A DNA stretch of 16,908 nt from the NCBI GenBank assembly GCA_002427465.1, contig DIRC01000030.1:9133-26040 (forward strand), read 5' to 3'. A model generated the notes under the pieces. That model was given only the letters and a program-made list of their open reading frames with translations, searched no databases and was not told the origin of the DNA. The position numbers and the translations under genes were made by a program. Shown here piece by piece: positions 1-8,800 of this stretch. Positions within the stretch are counted from its first letter, which is position 1. The number at the start of each line of letters is the position of its first letter. This DNA comes from Clostridiales bacterium UBA5446. GTDB taxonomy: Bacteria > Bacillota > Clostridia > Oscillospirales > Oscillospiraceae.

Positions 1-3000
1 AACTGGGAAAGCGGAGAGCCCGCCCCCACAATCACGGTGCGCTCCGTCATTGCCTCCGGAGTGACGGAAAGCGACGTGGCCGACGCCGACCTGATCGTCC
101 TTTCCGAAGGCTTCGGAAATGCTTCCGCATATTCCTCCGGCAGCGATATTTCGGCCGCAACCGCCGCGGACATCATATCCGCCGGCGAAGCCAAGCTGCC
201 GATCATCGTCGACAACAGCCTTCGCAGCAAGACCGGCCTCAGAATCGGCCAGCTTGCCGCTTCCCTGACCTCCGGCAAATCCGAATCCCACTATGTGGCC
301 AACAATATCTACTGTATTAACAGCGCTCTGGTCACCGGCGCTTTTAACGACGCTATAGCCGGAAACCACAAGACCAACGACAGCCCCTTCTACCCGGTGT
401 GGTATGAAATAAATTATGAAAACTTTCTCCGCAAACAAAATGACGCCGACGCCGTTCTCCTGCCGGAGACAGTCTCCATAGCCGCCTGCGTCCGGTATAT
501 CATCAACTATGGCGGACAGCGCGTGGTCACCAACAAAACCGATATCCGCGTTCTGGAGCTGCAGCCTGGGAGCGGCCAATCCCTCACCAAGTCGAAGGTG
601 AACGGCTGGACCGGAATCCCCACCGGCAGGATAACCATCGACACCATGTCCACCAGCGAATTCATAGGTAAAATCGATGACCTGGTGGAAACCTACGACC
701 TCATCTACATCGGCTCGAACTTATCCGGCTTCAGCACTTCCGGCGGCGTTACGCAATACACGGATACCGATATGAACGGCCTTATTTACAGCAATATCGG
801 GGACACCTATGTTTCCGGATATAATCTGACCGGCCTGCTGAATAAGGATTATTCCGCCACAATAAAAAACGGCGTAAACGCCATCGAATATGAAAGTACG
901 ACGAAGACCTTCCGCTTTTCCGGAAATGACATTACCGGAAGCAAGGTATCCGAGCTGCTGGACTTTGCCCGGGCCGGCTACCCCGTCGTCGTGGCGGACA
1001 ATCTGATGAGCGGTACGCCCGGCCAGGATGCGTTTTCCTTCACCGCCGTGGTTACGGAAAGCGACGGTGCGCTGATTGCCGCGGCCAGGGACGCCAGTGG
1101 AACCACTATCCCTTACGGCGTTACGAAAACCTACCAGTGGTACCGGAAAGGCCCCGAGGGTGATACCCTTGTATCCTCCTCCGGCGCCTCGTATAAGCCG
1201 TCGGAGACCGGAACCTATTATTGCGCGATCACCATAAACGGCCAGACAGCGACCAGCAATTCCGCTGAAGTCACAGTCCGGCAGAGGCCTTATACGGTCA
1301 CGGCCGCCAGCCCAAGCCGGGCCATAGCGGCAAGGTGGAGGGGCGATAACGGCGGAAAATCCTATGAGATTACCGTTGTTCAGAACTATAACTCCAGCTA
1401 TCGCACTTATACATATGACGTCAGTGTTTCTCCCAATGATTATGACAGCATATCCTATCAATGGTATGGCAAAGGTTACTACGGCAGCGAATATCTGCTG
1501 ACCGGCGAGACGTCCTCCAGATTTGTCGATACGTACAATTATTACTATTATATGTGCAAAGTGACCCTAAATGGCTGCGCCTTAGACAGTGACACCATCT
1601 ATTGGAATGATCCCGGCACTTACAATGTCACGCGTAAAATATTCAATGCGTCGGTCTCTGCCTCCGTCAGTTCGTCCGGAGTTACGCTCACCGGCTCCTT
1701 CAATCCCGAGGTGGGCAGCGCAAACAATCGAAGCATCAGATGGTATAGTGCGAACGATCCCTCTATTTTCGACCGCAGCACGATCACTGTTACGGAACCC
1801 GGAACCTATTACTGCCGGGCAAGGGTCAGATACAACAACAGAGACTATGACGCCTTCAGCAATTATTATACCGTCGCCGGCGGCGGCATGGAAATTACCG
1901 CCACCGTCAACACCGATTACGGCCCGGCAGCCCACGTCCCGGCCATAAATCCACAGCTCACCGTAAACCCCGCCACGGTGGACTACTGCTCACAGCTTTA
2001 CAGCTTTCTGAATACGATAACTGGCTATACAAATACCTTCACGGAAAGCGGAGCCGATATTAACAGCGCCACGCTGACCCAGTACCTGAACCTCTCCAAG
2101 CCTAAAATCGTCTTTTCCGCCCATACAAACGGTACGCCCATGTACCCCACGGAATACACCGGCCCCACCGGCCCTTCCCTTTCCGTAAAAGCACTGTCCT
2201 ACACCTTCACCATCGAGAACGAGACGGACGTGACCCCTGCCGAGACCCGGTATTACTGCAACCTTTATATTGACATGAACGCCGATGGCCGTTATGGCTA
2301 CGCGGAACAGCTGGCGGATATACTGATTACCGACGGGAACGGGAACGTGGTCAGAACCGGCGAGCTTCGGGCGGGCGTGACCTATACCGTGACCAGAACG
2401 ATGCCCGACGAATACGTGGGCATCATCCCCTGGCAGCTGGAGGTCGTCAAAACCACCCAGTCCCGGGTTCACGCCTCCGAACATAACTACACCCACATCA
2501 GCGGTACGGCAAAGACCATCTATATCCTCCAGATTCTGGATGACGGCGGCGGTCTGAACCTGACCACCAACAACACCTATCGTGACCTTTTCGATCTGGT
2601 CAGCGATTTTGATCTGAATATATCAACCAGAAAAGCGGGCACGCTGAGCCAGATCAGCTCAGGGAACGTGACGCGGAAAGACGAAAACGGCGTAAACCAA
2701 ACCGTCCATTATTCCAATCTCAATGAATACCTCAACACATTCGACATGCTCATCCTCGGGTTTGAGGACTGCTACGGTGAACTGGACAGAGCCGCTGCCA
2801 ACGCCGTGGTTGATTTTATCAACAACCCCTCCGGAAAAGCCGTCCTCTTTACGCATGATACCACTTCGTTTGCCAATCTTCCCGCTGTCACCTCAAGCGG
2901 CTACCCGACAACAAGCAGCTCTTATATTCCCAATAACTGGGGGTACTACTTCAATACCATCCTCCGTGATGCGGTTGGGCTGGACCGCTACGGCGTGACC

Positions 3001-4068
3001 AATCCATATTACGGAATCACCAGCTACTCTCCGAATAAAAATACGGCCAACAGGGACGGCATTAACGTCGCCGCGGGACCGCTGGCCCTGGGCGATACCG
3101 ATGATCTGATCGCGGCCGGCTATTCCATTGCCTATAAGCCTGCTTCCCGTGGAAGCGTAAGCAGCTCCACTGTCAAAGCCACAATCCCCGAAGTCCAGGG
3201 TTTTTCCAGGTATACTCTCAGGCGCTACTCCGGCATTGACAGCAGCAGCGGGCTGACAACCACCCAAAGGGTTTCTCAGGTAAACGAAGGCCAGATTACC
3301 ACCTATCCCTTTGACCTGAACCTGGCAGGCTTCGGAAATACACAAAATACGGCTTCGACCATGCAAATTGCCACCACCCACGAGCAATATTACCAGCTCA
3401 ATATGAATTCGGACGATATCGTGGTATGGTACTGCCTTTCCGGCGGCAAATATGACAACCTTCCCAACGACGTCATCAATGACTACTATATCTACAGCGT
3501 CGGCAACGTCACCTATTCCGGCGCCGGACACAGCGGCGATTCCGTCACGCTGGATGAAGCGAGGCTTTTTATCAACACCATGATTGCCGCCTATCAAACC
3601 GCAACCACCCCGCCCACCATCCAAATCATTGACCCCAAAAGCGGGGAGGAGCTTACCGACAAGTTTTATGTGGGCGATGATATGAGCATACTGGCCGACT
3701 CTCCCGATTCCCTGGCAGACTCCGCCATCTATTTCACCGTGATAGATCCCAGCCTGGGCTCCGGAAAGGTGATCACCGCCAGCTTCTCTTACAGAAAAAA
3801 CGGCGTGCCGACGGCGATCACCCTGCCCATCTACGTCAAGGGAGGCGCCGCCATCCCGATCAATTTGGATAAAAACGAAAACAGTATCGCTTACACCCTG
3901 TCCGGCGGCGCCACATATTATATTGATCCGACGAGCGAACTGCTGGACATCCTTCAGGAAAACAACCGCGTGGCGCTTACGATCACCATCACCTCAAATC
4001 TTCTGCCGTCCCAGCCTGCCCACGCGGATATCACCCTGCACAAGCTCGGCCTGTTCCTCCTTGACTAG
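1..4068 (+). CDS. Large modular surface-type protein with alpha/beta modules and Ig-like domains (5' end missing)
   Basis: The reading frame is open from base 1, so the gene starts left of the window; the GTG at 37 is only an internal codon. Residues are numbered from that codon. Three alpha/beta units share a hydrophobic strand after an acidic residue and a later strand: DLIVLSE (18-24) with LPIIVDN (54-60); YDLIYIG (220-226) with YPVVVADN (315-322); FDMLILG (902-908) with GKAVLFTHD (933-941). LELQPG near 173 resembles the start of DUF5057-type domains, a family name recalled from memory. Three Ig-like domains show a W...GTYYC pattern: YQWY 366 to C396, YQWY 474 to about C509, RWY 568 to C593. 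Residues 746-757 (DMNADGRYGYAE) match an EF-hand-like calcium loop. No C-terminal LPXTG anchor or transmembrane segment is visible. The modules suggest an exported or cell-surface protein, possibly adhesive or carbohydrate-associated; no enzymatic function can be assigned. The frame is reliable, the role is not. Confidence 0.85.
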   Translation, partial: NWESGEPAPTITVRSVIASGVTESDVADADLIVLSEGFGNASAYSSGSDISAATAADIISAGEAKLPIIVDNSLRSKTGLRIGQLAASLTSGKSESHYVANNIYCINSALVTGAFNDAIAGNHKTNDSPFYPVWYEINYENFLRKQNDADAVLLPETVSIAACVRYIINYGGQRVVTNKTDIRVLELQPGSGQSLTKSKVNGWTGIPTGRITIDTMSTSEFIGKIDDLVETYDLIYIGSNLSGFSTSGGVTQYTDTDMNGLIYSNIGDTYVSGYNLTGLLNKDYSATIKNGVNAIEYESTTKTFRFSGNDITGSKVSELLDFARAGYPVVVADNLMSGTPGQDAFSFTAVVTESDGALIAAARDASGTTIPYGVTKTYQWYRKGPEGDTLVSSSGASYKPSETGTYYCAITINGQTATSNSAEVTVRQRPYTVTAASPSRAIAARWRGDNGGKSYEITVVQNYNSSYRTYTYDVSVSPNDYDSISYQWYGKGYYGSEYLLTGETSSRFVDTYNYYYYMCKVTLNGCALDSDTIYWNDPGTYNVTRKIFNASVSASVSSSGVTLTGSFNPEVGSANNRSIRWYSANDPSIFDRSTITVTEPGTYYCRARVRYNNRDYDAFSNYYTVAGGGMEITATVNTDYGPAAHVPAINPQLTVNPATVDYCSQLYSFLNTITGYTNTFTESGADINSATLTQYLNLSKPKIVFSAHTNGTPMYPTEYTGPTGPSLSVKALSYTFTIENETDVTPAETRYYCNLYIDMNADGRYGYAEQLADILITDGNGNVVRTGELRAGVTYTVTRTMPDEYVGIIPWQLEVVKTTQSRVHASEHNYTHISGTAKTIYILQILDDGGGLNLTTNNTYRDLFDLVSDFDLNISTRKAGTLSQISSGNVTRKDENGVNQTVHYSNLNEYLNTFDMLILGFEDCYGELDRAAANAVVDFINNPSGKAVLFTHDTTSFANLPAVTSSGYPTTSSSYIPNNWGYYFNTILRDAVGLDRYGVTNPYYGITSYSPNKNTANRDGINVAAGPLALGDTDDLIAAGYSIAYKPASRGSVSSSTVKATIPEVQGFSRYTLRRYSGIDSSSGLTTTQRVSQVNEGQITTYPFDLNLAGFGNTQNTASTMQIATTHEQYYQLNMNSDDIVVWYCLSGGKYDNLPNDVINDYYIYSVGNVTYSGAGHSGDSVTLDEARLFINTMIAAYQTATTPPTIQIIDPKSGEELTDKFYVGDDMSILADSPDSLADSAIYFTVIDPSLGSGKVITASFSYRKNGVPTAITLPIYVKGGAAIPINLDKNENSIAYTLSGGATYYIDPTSELLDILQENNRVALTITITSNLLPSQPAHADITLHKLGLFLLD

Positions 4069-4451
4069 AGACAACATAAAAATCACCCCTCCGAAGGTAG
4101 TTCAACTTAGCGATTTACGAAAACAAGTAAGTTTTTGAGCGGCGCCTTCAAGAGGAAAGATAAGTAAAGACCACACGAAAGTATAATAGCTTTCGTGTGG
4201 TCTTGCTTTATATCCGGGTGTAAATTGGATAATAATCGTTATTCAAATTTTAAAAAAGACTTATGCTCAAAAATGAGCGAAAGCACAAAAATGCCATGAC
4301 CGCTGGAGCAATCCTATGGGTGTGGTTTTGATAAATTATAACCGGCAATTTCTGCTCTTGCAAGTTCCATTTAAAGCGATATCCGGAAGAATATTATTAA
4401 GAAATCTCCCCAATAATATAGATGAATATAAGAAGAAAAGGAAAAGGTAAA
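4069..4451. other. A+T-rich intergenic region upstream of the germination operon
   Basis: No convincing gene is seen here. Apart from the terminator, it holds a small hairpin at 4265-4278 (GCTCA, four A, TGAGC). A heptamer at 4334-4340 (AATTATA) differs at one base from the CATNHTA -10 element used by the forespore sigma factor G, which would be expected for a ger operon. No matching -35 element stands at the usual 17-18 nt, so I do not call a promoter. The base composition is already that of the ger genes, not of the upstream gene. Confidence 0.5.
4167..4210 (+). terminator. Rho-independent terminator of the large modular protein gene
   Basis: A perfect 15-bp inverted repeat lies at 4167-4181 and 4190-4204 with an 8-nt A+T-rich loop. 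It is followed on the plus strand by a short T-rich tail (4203-4209, interrupted by GC). It lies about 100 bp past the TAG of the large gene. The minus-strand side is also T-rich, so it may work in both directions, although no minus-strand gene ends here. Confidence 0.75.
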
Positions 4452-6053
4452 ATGTTTAAATACACTAAAAAAGTTTTAAGTCATTTAAACATGCAAAAGC
4501 CAAATGATGGGGATACTCCACCGGAATCACCGGAATCACCGGAACCATCTCTTTCCGCCTACCTCAATAAAAACTTAGATATGCTTAGAGGCATCTTTAG
4601 TATAAGCAGTGATATTGTTATCCGCGAACTTGCTTTTGGCCAGCAACCGCAGGTTCATGCTGCGCTAATCTATGTTGATGGGCTGGTAGATAAAGCTACA
4701 ATTAACCTGAGTATAATAAAACCGCTTATGTATGATAGCCGCATCATTTCTCCGGAAAAAGCACATAAAGAAAATATCGATCATGTTAAAACAACCCTGC
4801 TTTCGGTAGGAGATGTAAAACAGACTTCTTTAATTAATAAACTTGTGGATGATTGTATGTCCGGTGATACAATTATGTTGATTGACGGACATGATGAAGC
4901 GCTGGCGATCAGTGCCAAAGCATGGGAAAACCGTGGAGTTCAGGAGCCTGAAACAGAAAATGTCGTTCGTGGGCCGCGCGAAGGATTTTCAGAAACGTTA
5001 CGCACCAATACGTCTTTGATAAGGCGTAAAATAAAAAATCCGGACTTGATATTTGAAACAATGAAAATAGGAAATAGAACTAAAACTGATGTTTGTATAG
5101 CTTATCTGCAAGGAGTAGTTAATCCGGCACTGGTCAATGAAATTAAAAGCAGATTAAAGAGAATTGACACAGACGCAATCCTGGAATCCGGATATATTGA
5201 ACAATATATCGAAGACGCCCCTTATTCCATTTTTCCAACCATTGCTAACAGTGAAAAACCGGATGTTGTCGCTGCGAATCTGTTAGACGGACGAGCGGCT
5301 ATCATGATTGACGGAACACCTTTTGTGCTTACCGTTCCCGCGCTCTTTATTGAAAGCTTTCAAGCCTCGGAGGATTACTATTCCCGTTCCTTTCTTTCAA
5401 GCATTATTAGAATGATAAGATATATATCTTATATGCTTACAATCCTCACTCCCGCAACCTATTTTGCAATTTTAACGTATCATCCGGAGTTATTACCGAC
5501 TCCGTTATTGTTCACTTTGATGGCATCAGAGGAAGGCCTTCCATTTCCCCTATTCTTGGAACTTATTTTAATGGTGATCATATTCGACATTCTCAGGGAG
5601 GCCGGAGTAAGGTTACCCCGCCCGATCGGTCAGGCAATCAGTATCGTGGGCGCTCTGGTAATCGGCGAAGCTGCCGTAGCCGCCGGAATTGTCTCCGATT
5701 TTACCGTTATTGTAATCGCGGCAACTGCTGTCAGCAGTTTTGTTAATCCCGCACAAACGGACTCTGCAAGTATCCTGCGATATATCCTGCTCATAGTTAG
5801 CGCGGTAATGGGCGGCTTTGGCATCATAATTGGGTTAATCTGCGTATTGATCCATTTAGCTACCCTGCGTTCTTTTGGCACTCCATATTTATCGCCACTG
5901 GCTCCTTTTGTTGCCCAGGATCAAAAAGATGTCTTTATCAGAGCGCCGCTATGGAGCATGACTACCCGGCCTGCGAATATTGGAGCTCAGGACTCAAAGA
6001 ACCAGGCGAGCGGATTAAAACCTCGTCCACCTAAAGAGGAAAATAATATATGA
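4452..6053 (+). CDS. gerA: Spore germination receptor subunit A (GerAA/GerKA family)
   Basis: This is the A subunit of a germinant receptor, which sits in the inner membrane of the dormant spore and helps sense nutrients. The 533-aa product has the usual layout. A variable hydrophilic N-terminus with a short PES/PEP repeat (about 24-32) is followed by a cytosolic domain carrying ENVVRGPREGF (169-179), a family signature, and then a C-terminal membrane domain. Hydrophobic segments lie at about 322-342, 363-380, 393-413, 416-431 and 442-470. The most diagnostic block is REAGVRLPRPIGQ followed by SIVGALVIGEAAV (382-409). I chose ATG 4452 because AAGGAAAAGG lies just upstream; the in-frame ATG at 4422 has no visible ribosome-binding site. 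The stop overlaps the next start (ATGA), so translation is probably coupled. The gene is much more A+T-rich than its flanks. Confidence 0.95.
   Translation: MFKYTKKVLSHLNMQKPNDGDTPPESPESPEPSLSAYLNKNLDMLRGIFSISSDIVIRELAFGQQPQVHAALIYVDGLVDKATINLSIIKPLMYDSRIISPEKAHKENIDHVKTTLLSVGDVKQTSLINKLVDDCMSGDTIMLIDGHDEALAISAKAWENRGVQEPETENVVRGPREGFSETLRTNTSLIRRKIKNPDLIFETMKIGNRTKTDVCIAYLQGVVNPALVNEIKSRLKRIDTDAILESGYIEQYIEDAPYSIFPTIANSEKPDVVAANLLDGRAAIMIDGTPFVLTVPALFIESFQASEDYYSRSFLSSIIRMIRYISYMLTILTPATYFAILTYHPELLPTPLLFTLMASEEGLPFPLFLELILMVIIFDILREAGVRLPRPIGQAISIVGALVIGEAAVAAGIVSDFTVIVIAATAVSSFVNPAQTDSASILRYILLIVSAVMGGFGIIIGLICVLIHLATLRSFGTPYLSPLAPFVAQDQKDVFIRAPLWSMTTRPANIGAQDSKNQASGLKPRPPKEENNI
4521..4547 (+). 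repeat. Three 9-bp tandem repeats coding PES-PES-PEP in gerA
   Basis: CCGGAATCA occurs twice in a row (4521-4529, 4530-4538), followed by a one-base variant (4539-4547). The unit is in frame, so gain or loss of copies would change only the length of the hydrophilic N-terminus. Confidence 0.85.
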
Positions 6054-7210
6054 GAAAAGCGATTGTTATAATACTATGCATTTCCTTAACATTCAACTTG
6101 ACCGGTTGTTGGAGCCAACGTGAATTGAACGATTATGCCGTTGTGGTAGGTGTGGGTATTGATAAAGACGAAGAAACCGGAAATATATTACTAACGGCAC
6201 AAATTGCAAAGCCGGGTAAATTAGCAAAAGATAGTAAAGGCAGTGGCAGTAACGAGAAAGCATACTGGAATATTTCAGACACGGGAGAAACAATATTTAG
6301 CACGGTGCGGGAATATACACATGAGTCTTCTCGCAGATTGTATTGGCAACACAACAAAATAATAATCTTTTGCCGGGAAATCGCCGAAGATGGGGTTCTA
6401 AATTGTATAGATTATTTTGTGCGCGATCATGAAACACGCACGGCTGCCGAGATTTTCGTTTCGGATACAGATAAAGCAAGTGATATTTTAGATGTAAAGC
6501 CTGAACTGGAAAAAATACCTTCAATAGACATCGATAAATTGATTAAAGTTCAGCAGCTTAACTCTGAGACATATTCAATAAATTTACTGACTTTTATACA
6601 GCGCCTGATGAGCAAAACCACGGCTTCTGTAGCCCCATTGATTAAAATAACAGGTGAAGGCGAAGAACAAAAAATCAGTGTATCAGGCACTGCTGTTTTT
6701 AAAAAGGATAAACTTGTTGGCAAACTGAATAAACCTGAAACCAGAGGACTACTGTGGGTGGATGATAAAGTTAAAAGTGGGATTGTCGTAGTCGACTGTC
6801 CCGGCGGTGACGGTAAAGTTGACCTTGAAATTATGAAAGCGAGCAGTACCGTCACTCCTGAAATCGAAAACGGCAATATTACTATAAAGATTAAAATCAA
6901 AGAAAAAAGTAATCTTGGCAGTCAGTCATGTACTGAAGACTTAGCCACTTCCAAAATGTTAGAGGCTCTTGAAGAAAAGCTCGCCTCCGCTATTCGTGAT
7001 GAAATCACAGCTTCGGTCGAAAAGGCCCAGGCTCTAAATGCCGACATCTTTGGCTTTGGCGAGGCTGTGCATCGAAAATACCGCAATCAATGGAAAGATC
7101 TTGAAAGTAAATGGGATGAAATTTTCCCAAGCATCCAGGTAGAGATTAAGGTAGATGCCGAGATATATGGGACAGGTAAAATTTCAAAGCCGGCATATGC
7201 GGAGGATTAG
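6050..7210 (+). CDS. gerC: Spore germination lipoprotein, subunit C (GerAC/GerKC family)
   Basis: This is the C subunit of the germinant receptor, a lipoprotein held on the outer face of the inner spore membrane. The 386-aa product opens with a short basic and hydrophobic signal ending in the lipobox LTGC, with lipidated Cys20, followed directly by WSQRELNDYAVVVGVGID, the typical start of mature GerC proteins. An N-terminal domain (about 22-190) and the GerAC C-terminal domain (about 205-380) follow; the length is normal for the family. AAGAGGA at 6034-6040 is the ribosome-binding site, 9 nt before ATG. The start overlaps the gerA stop by 4 bp, and the product should act with the A and B subunits. 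Gene order A-C-B differs from the A-B-C order of classical Bacillus gerA, but variation in order is known in this family. Confidence 0.95.
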   Translation: MRKAIVIILCISLTFNLTGCWSQRELNDYAVVVGVGIDKDEETGNILLTAQIAKPGKLAKDSKGSGSNEKAYWNISDTGETIFSTVREYTHESSRRLYWQHNKIIIFCREIAEDGVLNCIDYFVRDHETRTAAEIFVSDTDKASDILDVKPELEKIPSIDIDKLIKVQQLNSETYSINLLTFIQRLMSKTTASVAPLIKITGEGEEQKISVSGTAVFKKDKLVGKLNKPETRGLLWVDDKVKSGIVVVDCPGGDGKVDLEIMKASSTVTPEIENGNITIKIKIKEKSNLGSQSCTEDLATSKMLEALEEKLASAIRDEITASVEKAQALNADIFGFGEAVHRKYRNQWKDLESKWDEIFPSIQVEIKVDAEIYGTGKISKPAYAED

Positions 7211-7217
7211 TATTACG

Positions 7218-8321
7218 ATGAAGTTAGAAAAAGGCGTAATATCAAGTTCACAACTAATTTCCTTAATAGGAATTTTTATTCAGGGTTCAATATTTTCTAC
7301 TGTCTTTGTGTTCGAAATCACACCAAAGGATGCCTGGCTTGTTTCATTAACCTCTTTAGCTATGTTTGTCCCATTTGCGTGGGCTTACGTAAAGCTCATG
7401 CAAATGTTCCCGGGGAAAAACCTTATACAGATTAATGATATCGTATTTGGCCGTTATCTTGGCAAATCGATTTCCGTATTGTATATTTTATTCATTATAG
7501 TATTAGCTGCTACAAATTTAGGGGTTATATGCGATTCCATAGCCGGTTTATTTATGGTGGAGACACCTATTATAGCACTTGCTATTATGCTTGCCTTTGC
7601 TTGTGCGTGGGCAGTCCGGAATGGAATTGAAACTATTGCCCGAATAAGTTTAATATTTTTAACAATCGTATCAATATCAGTTTTACTAAGTCTGTTATTA
7701 ATCGCCAGCAAAATTGATATGAACAATTTACTGCCGGTTTTGGATATTTCTCTTATCGATTTCATTCAGGTTAATCATATTTCTCTCACCGCTTTCTTTG
7801 GCGGGATATTTGTTTTTATGATGGTAATTCCATATATGGATAACATAAAGAAGGGAACAAAGTCAGTTTTTATGGGATTAATCATTGGAGTGGCGACCAT
7901 GTTAGCCTGTTCAGTAATGATTAGCGGTGTTTTGGGAAATGTGGCTATCATCGCGAATAGCCCACTGATTTCAGCTACTCGTCAGGTTGAAGTATCAAAA
8001 GTCTTAACCAGAATGGATTTTATTGTTGTTGGTATTTTAGTATTATCAGTATTTATGAAAATTGCCCTTATTTATTATACGGCAGCATTGAGCATAAGCC
8101 AGTTGCTTAATTTACAGACATATAAGCCAATAGTTATACCCGTTGGAATAATACTTGTTGGACTTGTAATACCAATGTTTGATAACCCGACTGTACGATC
8201 TGAAATCGGGATGAACACGTGGCCTTTCTTTGCGAGCATTTTTGAATTTTTACTGCCTGCGGTTACATTATTGGTGGCATTAATACGCAGACTCCCCCAA
8301 AAACAAGGAGAGAAGTGCTAA
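7218..8321 (+). CDS. gerB: Spore germination permease-like subunit B (GerAB/GerKB family)
   Basis: This is the B subunit, an integral membrane protein related to amino-acid/polyamine/organocation transporters. It is thought to hold the germinant-binding site. The product is 367 aa and hydrophobic almost throughout, with about ten membrane segments (for example 11-31, 40-60, 84-105, 116-132, 141-162, 190-205, 217-238, 268-290, 304-321, 336-355). The N-terminus (KGVISSSQLISLIGIFIQGS) is typical of spore permeases. I chose ATG 7218 because GGAGGA lies at 7201-7206; upstream in-frame ATGs at 7155 and 7197 would overlap gerC and lack a site. It begins 7 bp after gerC. Its TAA shares one base with the ATG of the next gene (TAATG), a coupling signal. 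The gene is strongly A+T-rich. Confidence 0.93.
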   Translation: MKLEKGVISSSQLISLIGIFIQGSIFSTVFVFEITPKDAWLVSLTSLAMFVPFAWAYVKLMQMFPGKNLIQINDIVFGRYLGKSISVLYILFIIVLAATNLGVICDSIAGLFMVETPIIALAIMLAFACAWAVRNGIETIARISLIFLTIVSISVLLSLLLIASKIDMNNLLPVLDISLIDFIQVNHISLTAFFGGIFVFMMVIPYMDNIKKGTKSVFMGLIIGVATMLACSVMISGVLGNVAIIANSPLISATRQVEVSKVLTRMDFIVVGILVLSVFMKIALIYYTAALSISQLLNLQTYKPIVIPVGIILVGLVIPMFDNPTVRSEIGMNTWPFFASIFEFLLPAVTLLVALIRRLPQKQGEKC

Positions 8322-8539
8322 TGATATTTTTAGTTGTTGCTATTTATATCGGCATAGGGTTCTTTGGCTCTCGAAGCCTGGTTAAAAAGAAATGCTGGCG
8401 GGAAGCTTCCGCCTTTTTAGTTCTTTTGTCGTTTGGTTTTGCGCTTATCATTTTACAGACATTAGACATAAAAATACCCAGTCCCGGGAACGGTGTAAAG
8501 CTTTTCGTAGAAAAGGTATTGCATTTAGGGTACAAGTAA
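8321..8539 (+). CDS. Small two-helix membrane protein, candidate germinant-receptor D subunit
   Basis: A 72-aa protein with hydrophobic segments at about 1-16 and 29-49, separated by a basic stretch (RSLVKKKCWR), and a short C-terminal tail with KIPSPGNGVK. The ribosome-binding site AAGGAG (8305-8310) lies 10 nt before ATG 8321; a GTG at 8315 is possible but is too close to that site. The start overlaps the gerB stop by one base, so it is the last gene of the ger operon. Several Bacillus receptor operons carry a D gene for a small protein with two membrane spans that modulates germination (the GerUD/GerKD type). The position, size and topology here match that pattern, but I did not recognise a specific sequence motif, so the assignment rests on context. 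Confidence 0.8.
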   Translation: MIFLVVAIYIGIGFFGSRSLVKKKCWREASAFLVLLSFGFALIILQTLDIKIPSPGNGVKLFVEKVLHLGYK

Positions 8540-8800
8540 ATTATATATTGCCCGCTTCCGTTTCAAGACGAATACGTTTTACGTTATCACACAGGTTGTT
8601 TTATAAATATGAGAAAAACTCATGCCCCAAGTTCCGCTTGCAGGGTGAATATACCCGCTTTCAGCCTAGCCGCCCGCCCGGTGGCAGAACTGAAATCCAC
8701 TATGACCGCTTAAAAGGAAAGTTCGCTTAACGCAGGCTGCATCCCCTCAAAACACCCCGTATCGGCCTCGCGCGTCCATTCTTCCGAAGGCCGGCGCATT
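8540..8800. other. Intergenic region between convergent ger operon and malQ
   Basis: No gene is supported here. A+T-rich sequence continues to about 8640 and then becomes G+C-rich. A small hairpin at 8609-8623 (ATGAG, five A, CTCAT) lacks a T tract. I could find no clear terminator for either the ger operon or malQ, although the two are convergent. Confidence 0.5.

Noticed and set aside
37..39. GTG as the start of the large modular protein
   Set aside because: The frame is open back to base 1, there is no ribosome-binding site before it, and the sequence before it reads as protein of the same kind.
721..1461. 246-aa minus-strand ORF inside the large gene
   Set aside because: It lies entirely opposite a well-supported coding frame and shows no recognisable motif; likewise other antisense ORFs at 2893-3624 and 9575-10186.
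4203..4233. TTGCTT and GATAAT as a sigma-A promoter of the ger operon
   Set aside because: The spacer is 19 bp, the -35 match is poor and it overlaps the terminator stem; a sporulation sigma factor is expected for ger genes.
8609..8623. Small hairpin as the terminator of the ger operon
   Set aside because: The stem is only 5 bp, A+T-rich and not followed by a T tract.
8392..8730. 112-aa plus-strand ORF overlapping the 72-aa ger-linked gene and the following gap
   Set aside because: It begins inside the coupled small gene in another frame, has no ribosome-binding site and is basic and low-complexity in composition.
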